A stretch of 64,000 nt of DNA, taken from assembly GCF_011801145.1 (NCBI RefSeq), contig NZ_CP046172.1:9300001-9364000 (forward strand). Reading direction: 5' to 3'. Below the pieces are notes generated by a model that searched no databases, had not been told where the DNA came from, and saw only the letters and a list, made by a program, of their open reading frames with translations. The translations under genes and the position numbers were made by a program. Positions within the stretch are counted from its first letter, which is position 1; every line of letters starts with the position of its first letter. This DNA is from Nocardia arthritidis (GTDB taxonomy: Bacteria > Actinomycetota > Actinomycetes > Mycobacteriales > Mycobacteriaceae). Of this stretch, positions 27,501 to 36,543 are shown piece by piece.

Positions 27501-29089
27501 TGGGCCCCATGGCGATGCTGACGCCGCTGCCGGTGCTGGTGCCACTGCTCGCCGCGGCGGTCACGCTGATCGCCGGGCGCAGGCCGCGCACCCAGCGCGT
27601 CGTCACCCTGCTCGCGCTGAGCTCGGAGGTGATCGTCAGCGGCTGGCAGCTGTATCTCGCCGACCAGCACGGCATTTCGGTGCTGCAGGTCGGCGGCTGG
27701 GAGACGCCGATCGGCATCACCCTGGTGGTCGACCGGCTTTCGGCGGCGATGCTGGTGGTCTCGGCCATCGTGATGCTCGCCGTCATGGTCTACGCGACCG
27801 GACAGAACATCCGCGACGGCGACGACAAGCAGCCCACCTCGATCTTCCAGCCGACGTATCTCGTGCTGAGCGCGGGCATTTCGCTCGCCTTCCTGGCCGG
27901 CGACCTGTTCAACCTGTTCGTCGGTTTCGAAATCCTGCTCGGCGCCTCGTTCGTACTGCTCACCCTCGGCGGCACCAGGGACCGGATCCGGGCAGGCGTT
28001 TCGTACGTGATGGTTTCGATGGTGTCGTCGCTGATCTTCCTGTGCGGCATCGCCTTTGCCTACGCGGCTGCGGGCACGCTGAACATGGCGCAGTTGGCGC
28101 TGCGAATGGACACCGTGCCGGGCGGAATTCGGGCCGCCATCTGCGCGGTCCTGCTGGTGGCGTTCGGGATCAAAGCGGCGGTGTTCCCGCTCTCGAACTG
28201 GCTGCCCGACTCGTATCCCACCGCGCCGGCGCCCGTCACCGCGGTATTCGCCGGATTGCTCACCAAAGTCGGTGTGTACGCGATCATCCGGACCAGCACG
28301 CTGCTATTTCCGGACGGCCACTTCGACGCGCTGCTGATGATTTCCGGGCTGCTCACCATGCTGCTCGGCATCTTCGGCGCCATCGCGCAGAACGACATCA
28401 AGCGGCTGCTCTCGTTCACGCTGGTCAGTCACATCGGATACATGATCTTCGGGGTCGGGCTGGCGAATCAGGAGGGGCTGGCGGGCGCGGTTTTCTATGT
28501 GGCGCACCACATTCTGGTGCAGACCACGCTGTTCCTGGTGGTCGGCCTGATCGAACGGCAGGCCGGGTCGGCCTCGCTGCGCCGACTGGGCGGACTGGCC
28601 GCGGCGAGTCCGGTGCTGGCCGGGCTCTTCCTCATCCCGGCGCTGAATCTCGGTGGTATACCGCCCTTTTCCGGATTCATCGGCAAGCTGGCGCTGCTGG
28701 AGGCCGGTGCCGCCGACGGCAGCGTGCTGGCATGGGTGCTGGTCGCCGGATCGGTGCTCACCAGCCTGCTGACCCTGTACGCCGTCGCGCGCGTGTGGAG
28801 TAAGGCGTTCTGGCGGCCGCGCGCCGAAGCGCCCGAAGGCCATCTCGCCGCCGCGGCGCCGCCGACGCTGGTGGAGGACGACACCGATGTGCTCTACGAC
28901 GAGCGCGACGATCCGGGACGGATGCCCTTCTTGATGCTGGCGTCCACGGCGGCGCTGGTGGTGGTCGGTCTGGCGTTGACGGTGCTGGCCGGGCCGCTGT
29001 TCGACGTAGCCGACCGGGCGGCAGCCGACCTGCGCGATAGATCCGTGTATATCGGTGCGGTGCTGGGTAATCCGGGTGGGCCGTCATGA
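27497..29089 (+). CDS. mrpD: Mrp antiporter subunit D
   Basis: 530 residues of the NuoN/NuoM-like antiporter family with about 14 membrane helices. Typical motifs are FNLFVGFEILLGASF with its conserved Glu, and KAAVFPLSNWLPDSYPTAPAP; LLSFTLVSHIGYMIFG follows. It forms the second ion-translocating subunit of the Mrp complex. A charged loop near 440-470 (VEDDTDVLYDERDDPGR) is unusual in length. ATGA overlaps on both sides. Confidence 0.95.
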   Translation: MMGPMAMLTPLPVLVPLLAAAVTLIAGRRPRTQRVVTLLALSSEVIVSGWQLYLADQHGISVLQVGGWETPIGITLVVDRLSAAMLVVSAIVMLAVMVYATGQNIRDGDDKQPTSIFQPTYLVLSAGISLAFLAGDLFNLFVGFEILLGASFVLLTLGGTRDRIRAGVSYVMVSMVSSLIFLCGIAFAYAAAGTLNMAQLALRMDTVPGGIRAAICAVLLVAFGIKAAVFPLSNWLPDSYPTAPAPVTAVFAGLLTKVGVYAIIRTSTLLFPDGHFDALLMISGLLTMLLGIFGAIAQNDIKRLLSFTLVSHIGYMIFGVGLANQEGLAGAVFYVAHHILVQTTLFLVVGLIERQAGSASLRRLGGLAAASPVLAGLFLIPALNLGGIPPFSGFIGKLALLEAGAADGSVLAWVLVAGSVLTSLLTLYAVARVWSKAFWRPRAEAPEGHLAAAAPPTLVEDDTDVLYDERDDPGRMPFLMLASTAALVVVGLALTVLAGPLFDVADRAAADLRDRSVYIGAVLGNPGGPS

Positions 29090-29643
29090 ATCGCCTTGCG
29101 CCGAGCCGCGGCAGACTCGTCCAGATCGGCGTGCTTTGCTGGCTCGCCCTGGTCTACGTCGCGCTGTGGGGCGATTTCAGCGTCGCGAATACCCTTGCGG
29201 GCCTTGCCATCGGCGCGGTGATCATGCTGGCGCTGCCGCTGCCCCGAGTGCCGGTCGCAGGCCGGGTGCATCCGCTGTCGCTGCTCGTACTCATCGCGGT
29301 GAGCGTCTACTACGCGCTCGAATCGAGTCTACAGATCGCGTGGTTCGCGATTCGTCCTGCGCCGCCGCCGATTTCGGGTGTGCTACGAGTCCGGCTGGAG
29401 ATCAAATCCGAACTGGTGCTCGTGCTCTGCGCCGATCTGCTCAACGTCATCCCCGGCACCATGGTGCTGGAGATCGACCGGGAGCGCCGCTTCGTCTACG
29501 TGCATGTCCTCGACGTCGGCAGCGAGGCCGCGGTCGAGCATTTCTACCGCACCACAAAGCGTTTGGAGCAACTGCTCATCGCCTCGTTCGAACGTCCCGT
29601 CGAATGGGACGAGAACGCATGGCAGAAGGAGGATGCGTCATGA
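29086..29643 (+). CDS. mrpE: Mrp antiporter subunit E
   Basis: 185 residues. Two or three N-terminal hydrophobic helices (GVLCWLALVYVALWGDF; LLVLIAVSVYYALESS), then a cytoplasmic domain with LVLCADLLNVIPGTMVLEID, the conserved MrpE core (CxDxxxxxPGT). Overlaps mrpD and mrpF by four bases. Confidence 0.93.
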   Translation: MNRLAPSRGRLVQIGVLCWLALVYVALWGDFSVANTLAGLAIGAVIMLALPLPRVPVAGRVHPLSLLVLIAVSVYYALESSLQIAWFAIRPAPPPISGVLRVRLEIKSELVLVLCADLLNVIPGTMVLEIDRERRFVYVHVLDVGSEAAVEHFYRTTKRLEQLLIASFERPVEWDENAWQKEDAS

Positions 29644-29900
29644 CTGTCGTTGCCGTGGTGGCCGCGATCCTGCTGTCGGCGGCGGCCATCCTGACCAGCT
29701 ACCGGATATTGACCGGCCCGAGCACGCTGGACCGGGTGGTCGGCATCGATTCGCTGACGGCCATCGCCGCGGCGGGCCTCGCGGTGTGGGCCGCCTACAC
29801 CGACGATGCCACCGTGGTCCCGGCCATCGTCGCCGTCGCGCTGGTCGGCTTTCTCGGTTCCGCCGCCGTATCCCGCTTCCGGGTCCGGGACGACCGATGA
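29640..29900 (+). CDS. mrpF: Mrp antiporter subunit F
   Basis: 86 residues with three hydrophobic helices. The GPSTLDRVVGIDSLT loop is the MrpF signature (GP-x2-DR-x-vaxD). Overlaps mrpE and mrpG by four bases. Confidence 0.93.
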   Translation: MTVVAVVAAILLSAAAILTSYRILTGPSTLDRVVGIDSLTAIAAAGLAVWAAYTDDATVVPAIVAVALVGFLGSAAVSRFRVRDDR

Positions 29901-30235
29901 TCGTCCTGGACTGGCTCGCCGGCGCGCTCATCCTCACCGGCTCGACCCTGGCGCTCACCGCGGCCATCGCCCTGGTCCGCTTCCCCGACACCTTCTCGCG
30001 CATGCACGCCGCCACCAAACCCCAAGTGATCGGGCTGATCCTGATCCTGGCCGGCGCCATCATCGAACTGCGCGGCCACGGCAATATCTGGGCGCTCGCC
30101 CTCGTCGGCCTCTTCACCCTCCTCACCGCCCCGGTGATCGCCCACCTGATCGGCCGCACCGCCTACCGCGAACAACGCCACCGCGACGGGCTGCTTCGCG
30201 TCAACGAATTGGGCGACGAACTCGATACTCCGTAA
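29897..30235 (+). CDS. mrpG: Mrp antiporter subunit G
   Basis: 112 residues with three helices; the signature is VRFPDTFSRMHAATKP (RFPD-x-x-RxHA). Last gene of the coupled mrp operon, required for the assembled antiporter in other species. It ends 13 bp from a convergent ATPase gene with no room for a separate terminator. Confidence 0.93.
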   Translation: MIVLDWLAGALILTGSTLALTAAIALVRFPDTFSRMHAATKPQVIGLILILAGAIIELRGHGNIWALALVGLFTLLTAPVIAHLIGRTAYREQRHRDGLLRVNELGDELDTP

Positions 30236-30248
30236 GCCGTCGCGAGGA

Positions 30249-32486
30249 CTAGCTTCTGGTCTCCGCGTACCGGCGCAGCGAATCTACCTGTTCGGCATCG
30301 AGCGACGGCCGCACCTTGGCTCGGGCGGCCGCGATATCGGCGGCGGTGACATCGGCCGCGTCCATGTCCCGGCGCATCGCGGCCAGTGCCGCCTCGCGCA
30401 GTAGTGCCGCGCAGTCCGCGGCCGAATAGCCGTCGAGGTCGCGGGCCAGTGCGGCCAGGTTCACGTCCGCGGCCAGCGGCACCGATTTACCTGCGGTGCG
30501 CAGGATTTCGCGCCGGGCGGCGGCGTCGGGCGGCGGCACGAAGATGAGCCGTTCCAGTCGGCCCGGCCGCAGCAGCGCGGAATCGATCAGCTCGGGGCGG
30601 TTGGTCGCGCCGAGCACCACCACATCGCGCAGCGGTTCGACGCCGTCGAGTTCGGTGAGCAGCGCGGCCACCACGCGATCGGCGACGCCGGAATCGGCGC
30701 TCTGCCCGCGGCGCGGCGCCAGCGCGTCGATTTCGTCCAGGAAGATCAGCGATGGCGCGGAATCCCTTGCGCGCTGGAATAATTCGCGCACCGCACGCTC
30801 GGACGAGCCGACCCAACGGTCCAGCAGCTCGGGCCCCTTTACCGTGTGCACGCTGAGATGACCGGTGCCGGCGAGCGCGCGCACCAGGAAGGTTTTGCCG
30901 CAGCCGGGCGGACCGTAGAGCAGCACGCCGCGCGGCGGTTCGATGCCGAGCCTGGCGAACGAATCCGGATGCCGCAGCGGCCACAGCACCGCCTCGGTCA
31001 GCGCCTGCTTGGTCTCGGCCATATCGCCGACATCGTCGAGGCCAAGGCTGCCTATCGCGAGTTCCTCCATGCCGGAACGGGATAGCGGCCGGATCACCTG
31101 TAGCGCGCCGAGCAGATCGGCCTGGGTGAGTCGCGGTTCCGAATGTTCCTTGCTGGCACGGGCGGCCGCGCGCAGTGCCGCCTCCCGGCACAGCGCGGCC
31201 AGATCGGAAACCACGAAACCCGGTGTCCGCGAGGCTATTTCATCCAACTTCAGCTCGACGGTCGGCACCTTGCGCAGCAAGGCCTCCAGCAGCGATCTGC
31301 GGATCGGGGCGGTGGGCAGCGAGAGGGCCAGCTCACGATCGCACAGATCCGGTGCGCGCAGCCGCGGATCCACCCCGGCCGGATTGGCCGTTGTCGCCAG
31401 AAAGGCGACCGCGGGTTCGGCGACCGCGGCCCGCAACTGATCGATGATCAGCGTCGCCACCGGTTCCGCCGCAACGGGCAGCAGCGCGTCGATATCGGTG
31501 ACCAGCAGGATTCCGCCTTGGCCGGAACCGATTTCGGCGACCGCGGCCGCCACCCTGCGCAGCCTGGACCCGCTGTCGATCGCGCCGACGGTCGGCCCGT
31601 CGAGTTCGACGATGCGGCGGTTGCCCGCCCGGCCCGTCGATGTCCCCGGCCGCGCGGCGACCGCTCGAGCGAGGGTGGCCTTGCCGACACCGGCGGGCCC
31701 GGTGATCAGCACACCCAAATGTGGTGTGGCACCGAGTGTTTTGAGCAGTTCGGGTTCGTCGAGGGCCAGGCTCAGCCATTCGGTGAGCTTCGCGGCCTGA
31801 ACCTGCACGCCCGCCAATTCCTCGACGGCCACGGGAGAAGTCCGAGCGCCCCCGACTGTCACATCGGAATCGTCTGCGCCGTACTGGATTTCGGCAACGA
31901 CGCGATCGGCCGAATCGCGGGCGGCCACCGCGCCCGCGCCCCAGATCACCGCCGTATTCGGCTGGATGCTCACCGGACCGCGCCCCGGATCGACCGCGGT
32001 GACCGTCAACAGTTCGGTGGTCCACGCCACGCCGAAGGTGCGGGAAAGCGCCTGGCTGGCCGCCGCCGAACTGATATCCGGGCCCAGATCGCGCGGCAGC
32101 AGCGACACCGCGTCACCGACCGTCACCACCTTGCCCAGCAACGCCTGCCGCAGGGTATCCGCGGGAATGGTGCGGGTGGCCTGCACCGAGCCGCTCACCG
32201 AAACCTGTTTCGCGCCGTACACGCGCACCGGTTCGACGACGACGGTCGCGTTCTCGCGCAATCCGGTGTTCGACAACGCGATATCGTCGAGCAGCGCGAC
32301 CTTGGCCGGTGTTCCCGCGGGCGCGATACCGACCACCGCCGCCGTGCGGCGCGATCCGATCAGCGCGATGCCGTCCCACTCCCGCAGTCCGAGCGCGGCC
32401 AGCGCCTCCGGATGCAGGCGCACCAGGCCGCGGCGGGCGTCGGCCGCGGAGGTGTTGAGGCGGACGGTCAGCTCTAGGTGTGCCAC
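30249..32486 (-). CDS. CDC48/VAT-like AAA ATPase with degenerate D1 Walker A
   Basis: 745 residues from GTG 32486. The N-terminal double-psi barrel (about 1-180) is CDC48-like. D1 has GPAGVGKATLARAV, where Ala replaces the Ser/Thr of Walker A, and a Walker B ILLVTDIDAL. D2 has a full Walker A GPPGCGKTFLVRAL, Walker B LIFLDEID and the second region of homology GATNRPELIDSALLRPGRLE. D2 is therefore the likely motor. Homologous to mycobacterial Rv0435c (728 aa); a protein-remodelling role is inferred from the family. Confidence 0.93.
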   Translation of the reverse strand: MAHLELTVRLNTSAADARRGLVRLHPEALAALGLREWDGIALIGSRRTAAVVGIAPAGTPAKVALLDDIALSNTGLRENATVVVEPVRVYGAKQVSVSGSVQATRTIPADTLRQALLGKVVTVGDAVSLLPRDLGPDISSAAASQALSRTFGVAWTTELLTVTAVDPGRGPVSIQPNTAVIWGAGAVAARDSADRVVAEIQYGADDSDVTVGGARTSPVAVEELAGVQVQAAKLTEWLSLALDEPELLKTLGATPHLGVLITGPAGVGKATLARAVAARPGTSTGRAGNRRIVELDGPTVGAIDSGSRLRRVAAAVAEIGSGQGGILLVTDIDALLPVAAEPVATLIIDQLRAAVAEPAVAFLATTANPAGVDPRLRAPDLCDRELALSLPTAPIRRSLLEALLRKVPTVELKLDEIASRTPGFVVSDLAALCREAALRAAARASKEHSEPRLTQADLLGALQVIRPLSRSGMEELAIGSLGLDDVGDMAETKQALTEAVLWPLRHPDSFARLGIEPPRGVLLYGPPGCGKTFLVRALAGTGHLSVHTVKGPELLDRWVGSSERAVRELFQRARDSAPSLIFLDEIDALAPRRGQSADSGVADRVVAALLTELDGVEPLRDVVVLGATNRPELIDSALLRPGRLERLIFVPPPDAAARREILRTAGKSVPLAADVNLAALARDLDGYSAADCAALLREAALAAMRRDMDAADVTAADIAAARAKVRPSLDAEQVDSLRRYAETRS

Positions 32487-32538
32487 CGTGCCATTCTGCC
32501 GGTGATCGATGCGTCGCCGCCGCGGGTTGGTCGGATGG

Positions 32539-32973
32539 TTAGTTGGTCTTGGGCACGATCCGCGCCGCGACCGCGACCGGCGTATCGGCGTAGCTCGACG
32601 CCAGGCAGACCAGTTTCGCGGTGCCGAGCGCGACATTCGGGCTGCCCGCGAAGGGGCTGTCCGGATTCTCCGCGAGGATCTGCTCGATCAGCGCCTTCTC
32701 CGCCGCCTCGTCCAATTTCTTGAATTCGGCGCAGGTGGTCTTCGACGCCGCCCCGGCGGCGGTCGGCTTGGCCGTAGCGGTATCGGACGCGGTGGTGGTC
32801 GCGGCGGCCGCGGTGCTCGTCGGCTTGGGTGCGCCGGTAGTCGACGTAGCGGTGGGTCCGTTCTTGCGCAGCCCGTTGGCGTCGACGGAATCGTTCTTCT
32901 TCGAATCACCACAGCCGACCAGCGACACGGCCAGCGCCCCGGCGGCCAAGGCGATGACGAAATTACGCTTCAT
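32539..32973 (-). CDS. Lipoprotein, unknown function
   Basis: 144 residues. Signal peptide and lipobox AVSLVGC (Cys at about residue 21). A Thr/Ala/Pro-rich linker (residues 40-75) leads to a folded C-terminal domain with two Cys (KTTCAEFKKLDE and AKLVCLASSY) that could pair. Upstream GGGGAAT serves as ribosome binding site. Confidence 0.75.
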   Translation of the reverse strand: MKRNFVIALAAGALAVSLVGCGDSKKNDSVDANGLRKNGPTATSTTGAPKPTSTAAAATTTASDTATAKPTAAGAASKTTCAEFKKLDEAAEKALIEQILAENPDSPFAGSPNVALGTAKLVCLASSYADTPVAVAARIVPKTN

Positions 32974-33143
32974 GGAATGTATTCCCCGGTGGATCGAGAC
33001 GCCGGAGCCTCCGGCGCGTTCGCAGCGTACCGGGTGCGAAAATCAGTGGTCATGTGAACCTCGGATCAGCTGCCGTGCTGTGCCCACACTCCCTTGCGCC
33101 GCTTACGATTCCCCAATCGATAACTGAACGCACACGGTACGAC

Positions 33144-34493
33144 CTAACGCTCGGCGAGCGCGGGTTCCGTTGACGCAGGCAAGGTTTGGTGGGTGAACCA
33201 GGTGGCGTGGAAGGCGGCGGCGAGCCCGGCGAGCAGCGCGAGCACTATCGTCCCGGCGACCACCGGGTATTCGGCCATCGGGACCGCCAGGTAGCGGTAA
33301 CAGATCAGCAGGGCGGCAAGGATTGTCGCGCCGAGACCGACTATGCGGACACGGAACCAGCCCCAGCCGCGCTCCGGTTCGCGCAGCGCGGATTCGACGG
33401 TGAGGCACAGCACCGCGCCGGCGACCAGATCGACGCCGTAGTGGTAGCCGAAGCCGAGGGTCGCGGTGAGCGTCGCGATGAGCCAGAACGTGCCGAGGGC
33501 ACGCAGCCACAGCGGGGCCGGGCCGCCGTCGGTATCGCGGCGGGTGTGCAGGAACACCGACAGCGCCCAGGCGGTGTGCATGGATGGCATGCAGTTGCGC
33601 GGGGTGAAGCCGTCGAACGGCATATCGGCCGGGCTGCGGTCGATCGGCGGGACCACATCGGGCCAGTAATTGCCCAGCTGCAAGCCGTGGCCGTCGGCGC
33701 CCGCGGCGAACATCGGGCCGACGACGGGGAAGACCAGGTACAGCACCGGCCCGACCAGTCCGAGCACCAGGAAGGTGCGCACCAGGTAGTGACTCGGCCA
33801 GATACCGTCGCGCACCACCCGGCGCAGCTGCCAGATCGCGACGACGATGGCGGCCACCGGCAGCTCGATATACACCCAGTGCAGCACCGCGTGCACGGCC
33901 GGACCGAGCGCGTCGAGCACCCGGGCCACCACCCAGGACGGATCGCCGAGCGCGTGATCGGCCAATATCGCGTATTCGTCGAAGACGGCGGGCCGGGTCA
34001 CCACCGTGATGTGCAACCAGACATCGCCGACCTTCGTGGCCAGGATGAGCAGCGCACCCAGCGCCGCGGCGTGCAGCGCATTGCGTCGGTCGGCTCCGCG
34101 CCAGCGGAACCCGGCCACCAGCGCCAGACCGGCGAGCACCCACACCGGGCCGTTACCGATCGCGAAATGCCCGCCGGCCAGCAGCCGGACGGTGGCCGCG
34201 ATCACATCGATCGCGACGGCGGCGCCGAGCGCGATCAGCCTGCGCCGCATGGAAATTCCGATCAGCGCCAGAATCAGTCCGGCCCACGGCACCGACATGG
34301 ATTTCGGGGTGCCGATGTAGTCGTTCAACAGGCTGCCGAGCGGTCCCTCGAAATCGTGCCCGATCGAGGCGATCTGCAGCGCGATGAGCAATACCGGAAC
34401 CGCGGCGATACCGGCGGCGAGCCAGATCCGCGGCCGGGGTGCGCGCACTTCTCGGGTGACGCCACCTACCCCTGGTCCCGGATCAATCAGCAC
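33144..34493 (-). CDS. PAP2-superfamily membrane phosphatase/transferase
   Basis: 449 residues with about 11 hydrophobic helices. The PAP2 signature is seen as RNCMPSMHTAWALS and GFGYHYGVDLVAGAVL (the SxxxHT... and H...D active-site motifs), of the inositolphosphotransferase/Aur1-like type. The substrate would be a lipid phosphate or a phosphoinositol lipid in the membrane; this is inferred. The start is GTG 34493 with TATGGT just upstream; an internal start at about residue 12 is possible. Confidence 0.85.
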   Translation of the reverse strand: MLIDPGPGVGGVTREVRAPRPRIWLAAGIAAVPVLLIALQIASIGHDFEGPLGSLLNDYIGTPKSMSVPWAGLILALIGISMRRRLIALGAAVAIDVIAATVRLLAGGHFAIGNGPVWVLAGLALVAGFRWRGADRRNALHAAALGALLILATKVGDVWLHITVVTRPAVFDEYAILADHALGDPSWVVARVLDALGPAVHAVLHWVYIELPVAAIVVAIWQLRRVVRDGIWPSHYLVRTFLVLGLVGPVLYLVFPVVGPMFAAGADGHGLQLGNYWPDVVPPIDRSPADMPFDGFTPRNCMPSMHTAWALSVFLHTRRDTDGGPAPLWLRALGTFWLIATLTATLGFGYHYGVDLVAGAVLCLTVESALREPERGWGWFRVRIVGLGATILAALLICYRYLAVPMAEYPVVAGTIVLALLAGLAAAFHATWFTHQTLPASTEPALAER

Positions 34494-34570
34494 CCGACCA
34501 TAGTAAACGCCGGATTAACGGCACCCCCCTGGCCCGCTGAACTCCGAACGCCGCGTTTACGCCCAGGTCA

Positions 34571-35716
34571 TTACTGGTTCAATTCCTTGACCAGCGCATC
34601 CACCACGGCGACCAGATCGCCCTGCGCGGCCGCCGCGACCCGGCGTTGGCGCTGATAGGACGCACCGCGCTTGGGGATATCCGCGACGAGCGCCAGCTCG
34701 TTGGCGCAACCGAGACGCTCCGCCGTCGGCTCCAGCCGGTTGAGCAGATCGGTCAGGTCGTCGGTGACGAGCCGCTCATTGCTGGCGTCGTCGGTGATGA
34801 TTATCGCATCGAGACCGTAACGCGCTGCGCGCCACTTGTTTTCCTGCACATGCCAGGGCGGCAGCGTCGGCAGCCGCTCACCGCTTGCCACCCGCCGCTC
34901 CAAATCGACCACCAGGCAATGGATCAGGGCGGCCATCGCGGCCAGCTCGGTCCTGGTGGGCACGCCGTCGCAGATGCGCACCTCGATGGTGCCCCACTTG
35001 GGCGCGGGACGGATATCCCAGTGCATGCCGCCGAGCTGTTCGAACACACCGGTTTTCAGCTGGTCGTGCACGAAATGTTCGAACTGTGCCCAATTTTCGA
35101 ATTGGAAGGGCAGGCCCGCGGTGGGCAACTGCTGGAACATCAGCGTCCGGTTGCTCGCGTACCCGGTATCCGAACCCGCCCACATCGGCGAGGACGCGGA
35201 CAGCGCGAGCAGATGCGGATGCGTGAGCAGCAGCGAGTTCAGGATCGGAAAGACCATGTCCCGGTGCGAGATCCCGATATGCACGTGCACGCCCCAGATC
35301 ATCATCTGGCGGCCCCACCACTGGGTGCGCTCGATCAACTCGTCGTAGTGCGCGGACCGGGTGAGCTGCTGCGCCGACCACTGCGCGAACGGGTGGGTGC
35401 CCGCGCAGAACAGGTCGACGCCGAGCGGATCGGCGGCCCGGCGCACCGCGTCCATGGTCTCGCTTAGATCATCGACGCATTCGGCGACCGTATCGTGCAC
35501 GCCGGTGACTATCTCGACGGTGTTGCGCAGCAATTCCTTGGTCACCTGCGGGGTGCCGTCGTAGGCGCGGCGGTCACCGACCTGATCGAATACTGCCGCT
35601 GCGGTATTGGACAGATCGCGCGTCACCTTGTCGACGAGCGCGATCTCCCATTCCACACCGATCGTCGGCCGGGGCGAACCTTTGAAGGGAACTGACGCGA
35701 CTGCTGCCCCGGCCAT
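34571..35716 (-). CDS. Glutamate-cysteine ligase family 2 (YbdK-type)
   Basis: 381 residues with the GCS2 fold: TIGVEWEIALVD (N-terminal strand), NTVEIVTGVH, WGVHVHIGISHRD and FQQLPTAGLPFQFENW. It would join glutamate to an amino compound with ATP; the exact product (gamma-glutamylcysteine or other) is not certain for this subfamily. It lies 9 bp after sodC on the same strand, matching the sodC-Rv0433 order of M. tuberculosis. Confidence 0.88.
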   Translation of the reverse strand: MAGAAVASVPFKGSPRPTIGVEWEIALVDKVTRDLSNTAAAVFDQVGDRRAYDGTPQVTKELLRNTVEIVTGVHDTVAECVDDLSETMDAVRRAADPLGVDLFCAGTHPFAQWSAQQLTRSAHYDELIERTQWWGRQMMIWGVHVHIGISHRDMVFPILNSLLLTHPHLLALSASSPMWAGSDTGYASNRTLMFQQLPTAGLPFQFENWAQFEHFVHDQLKTGVFEQLGGMHWDIRPAPKWGTIEVRICDGVPTRTELAAMAALIHCLVVDLERRVASGERLPTLPPWHVQENKWRAARYGLDAIIITDDASNERLVTDDLTDLLNRLEPTAERLGCANELALVADIPKRGASYQRQRRVAAAAQGDLVAVVDALVKELNQ

Positions 35717-35725
35717 GGCGACCCT

Positions 35726-36412
35726 CTACTGGATGACGCCGCAGGCGACGCGGCCACCCGCGTCGCCCGTGGCTAGCGTTGACTCGTCCGGACCCGCGAC
35801 GCCATCGGCGCGGACGTAGCGACTTGGAATGTTGCCGAAGTTATCCGCATCGGCGTGGATGATGATGGCCTTGCCCTTGATGTCCTTGAGGGTTACCCCG
35901 TCGGTGGTGGTGGTGAGCTGGCCCGCGCCGTCGGAGCGAATCTCGAGGGAGGTCAGGTCGCCGCTGGACGGATGCGCGTTCGCGCTGCCCACCTGCAGAT
36001 GGCCGCCCGCGGAGAGGAAGTCGCCGGACGGACCGCCGGTCGGCGCCACCGAATTCGCCTCACACTTACCGACCTGGTGGATGTGCAGGCCGTGGAAGCC
36101 GGGACGCAGGCCGTGCGCGTCGACGGAGACCTGCAGGTAGTTGCCGACGTTGGTGATGTTGGCGGTGGCGACCGACTGCCCGGCCGCATCCTTCAGATCC
36201 ACCTTGTAGCCCGGGTTGGCGTTCGCGGTGCCGGTCTCGGTGCCGAATTGGCCGTTCGGCGGGGTGGACGCACCGGTCCACACCGGCGGGGTCGTTCCCT
36301 TGACATCGCTGGATTCCTGGCTGTTCGAGCAGGCTGCGAGGCCGAAGACCGCGACCGCAAGCACCGGGGTCACAGTCCGCCAGGACGGGCGACGAGTTGT
36401 GGACGGGGCCAT
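35726..36412 (-). CDS. sodC: Cu/Zn superoxide dismutase, lipoprotein
   Basis: 228 residues. The signal peptide ends in a lipobox (GLAACS, Cys at about residue 28), so the enzyme is anchored outside the membrane. Copper-site motifs GFHGLHIHQVGKCE and IIIHADADNFGNIP are present. The zinc loop is short (GGHLQVGSANAHPSSGDL), as in mycobacterial SodC. It dismutates extracellular superoxide. AAAGGAG precedes the ATG. Downstream of a virR-like gene. Confidence 0.93.
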   Translation of the reverse strand: MAPSTTRRPSWRTVTPVLAVAVFGLAACSNSQESSDVKGTTPPVWTGASTPPNGQFGTETGTANANPGYKVDLKDAAGQSVATANITNVGNYLQVSVDAHGLRPGFHGLHIHQVGKCEANSVAPTGGPSGDFLSAGGHLQVGSANAHPSSGDLTSLEIRSDGAGQLTTTTDGVTLKDIKGKAIIIHADADNFGNIPSRYVRADGVAGPDESTLATGDAGGRVACGVIQ

Positions 36413-36424
36413 CGGGGGAACTCC

Positions 36425-36450
36425 TTTACGAGTACCGAGTTTACGAGTAC
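36425..36450. repeat. Tandem direct repeat upstream of sodC
   Basis: TTTACGAGTAC occurs at 36425-36435 and again at 36440-36450, a 15-bp period, starting 12 bp upstream of the sodC start codon. It overlaps the ribosome-binding region and may be a binding site or a chance duplication. Confidence 0.5.
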
Positions 36451-36543
36451 AGCGGGGTGGACACGTTCGTTACCGGACAAGATGATGCCACGGTCGCCGT
36501 GTCGGACGACGACAAGGGCCGTGTCGCGTACTACAGACTGTAG

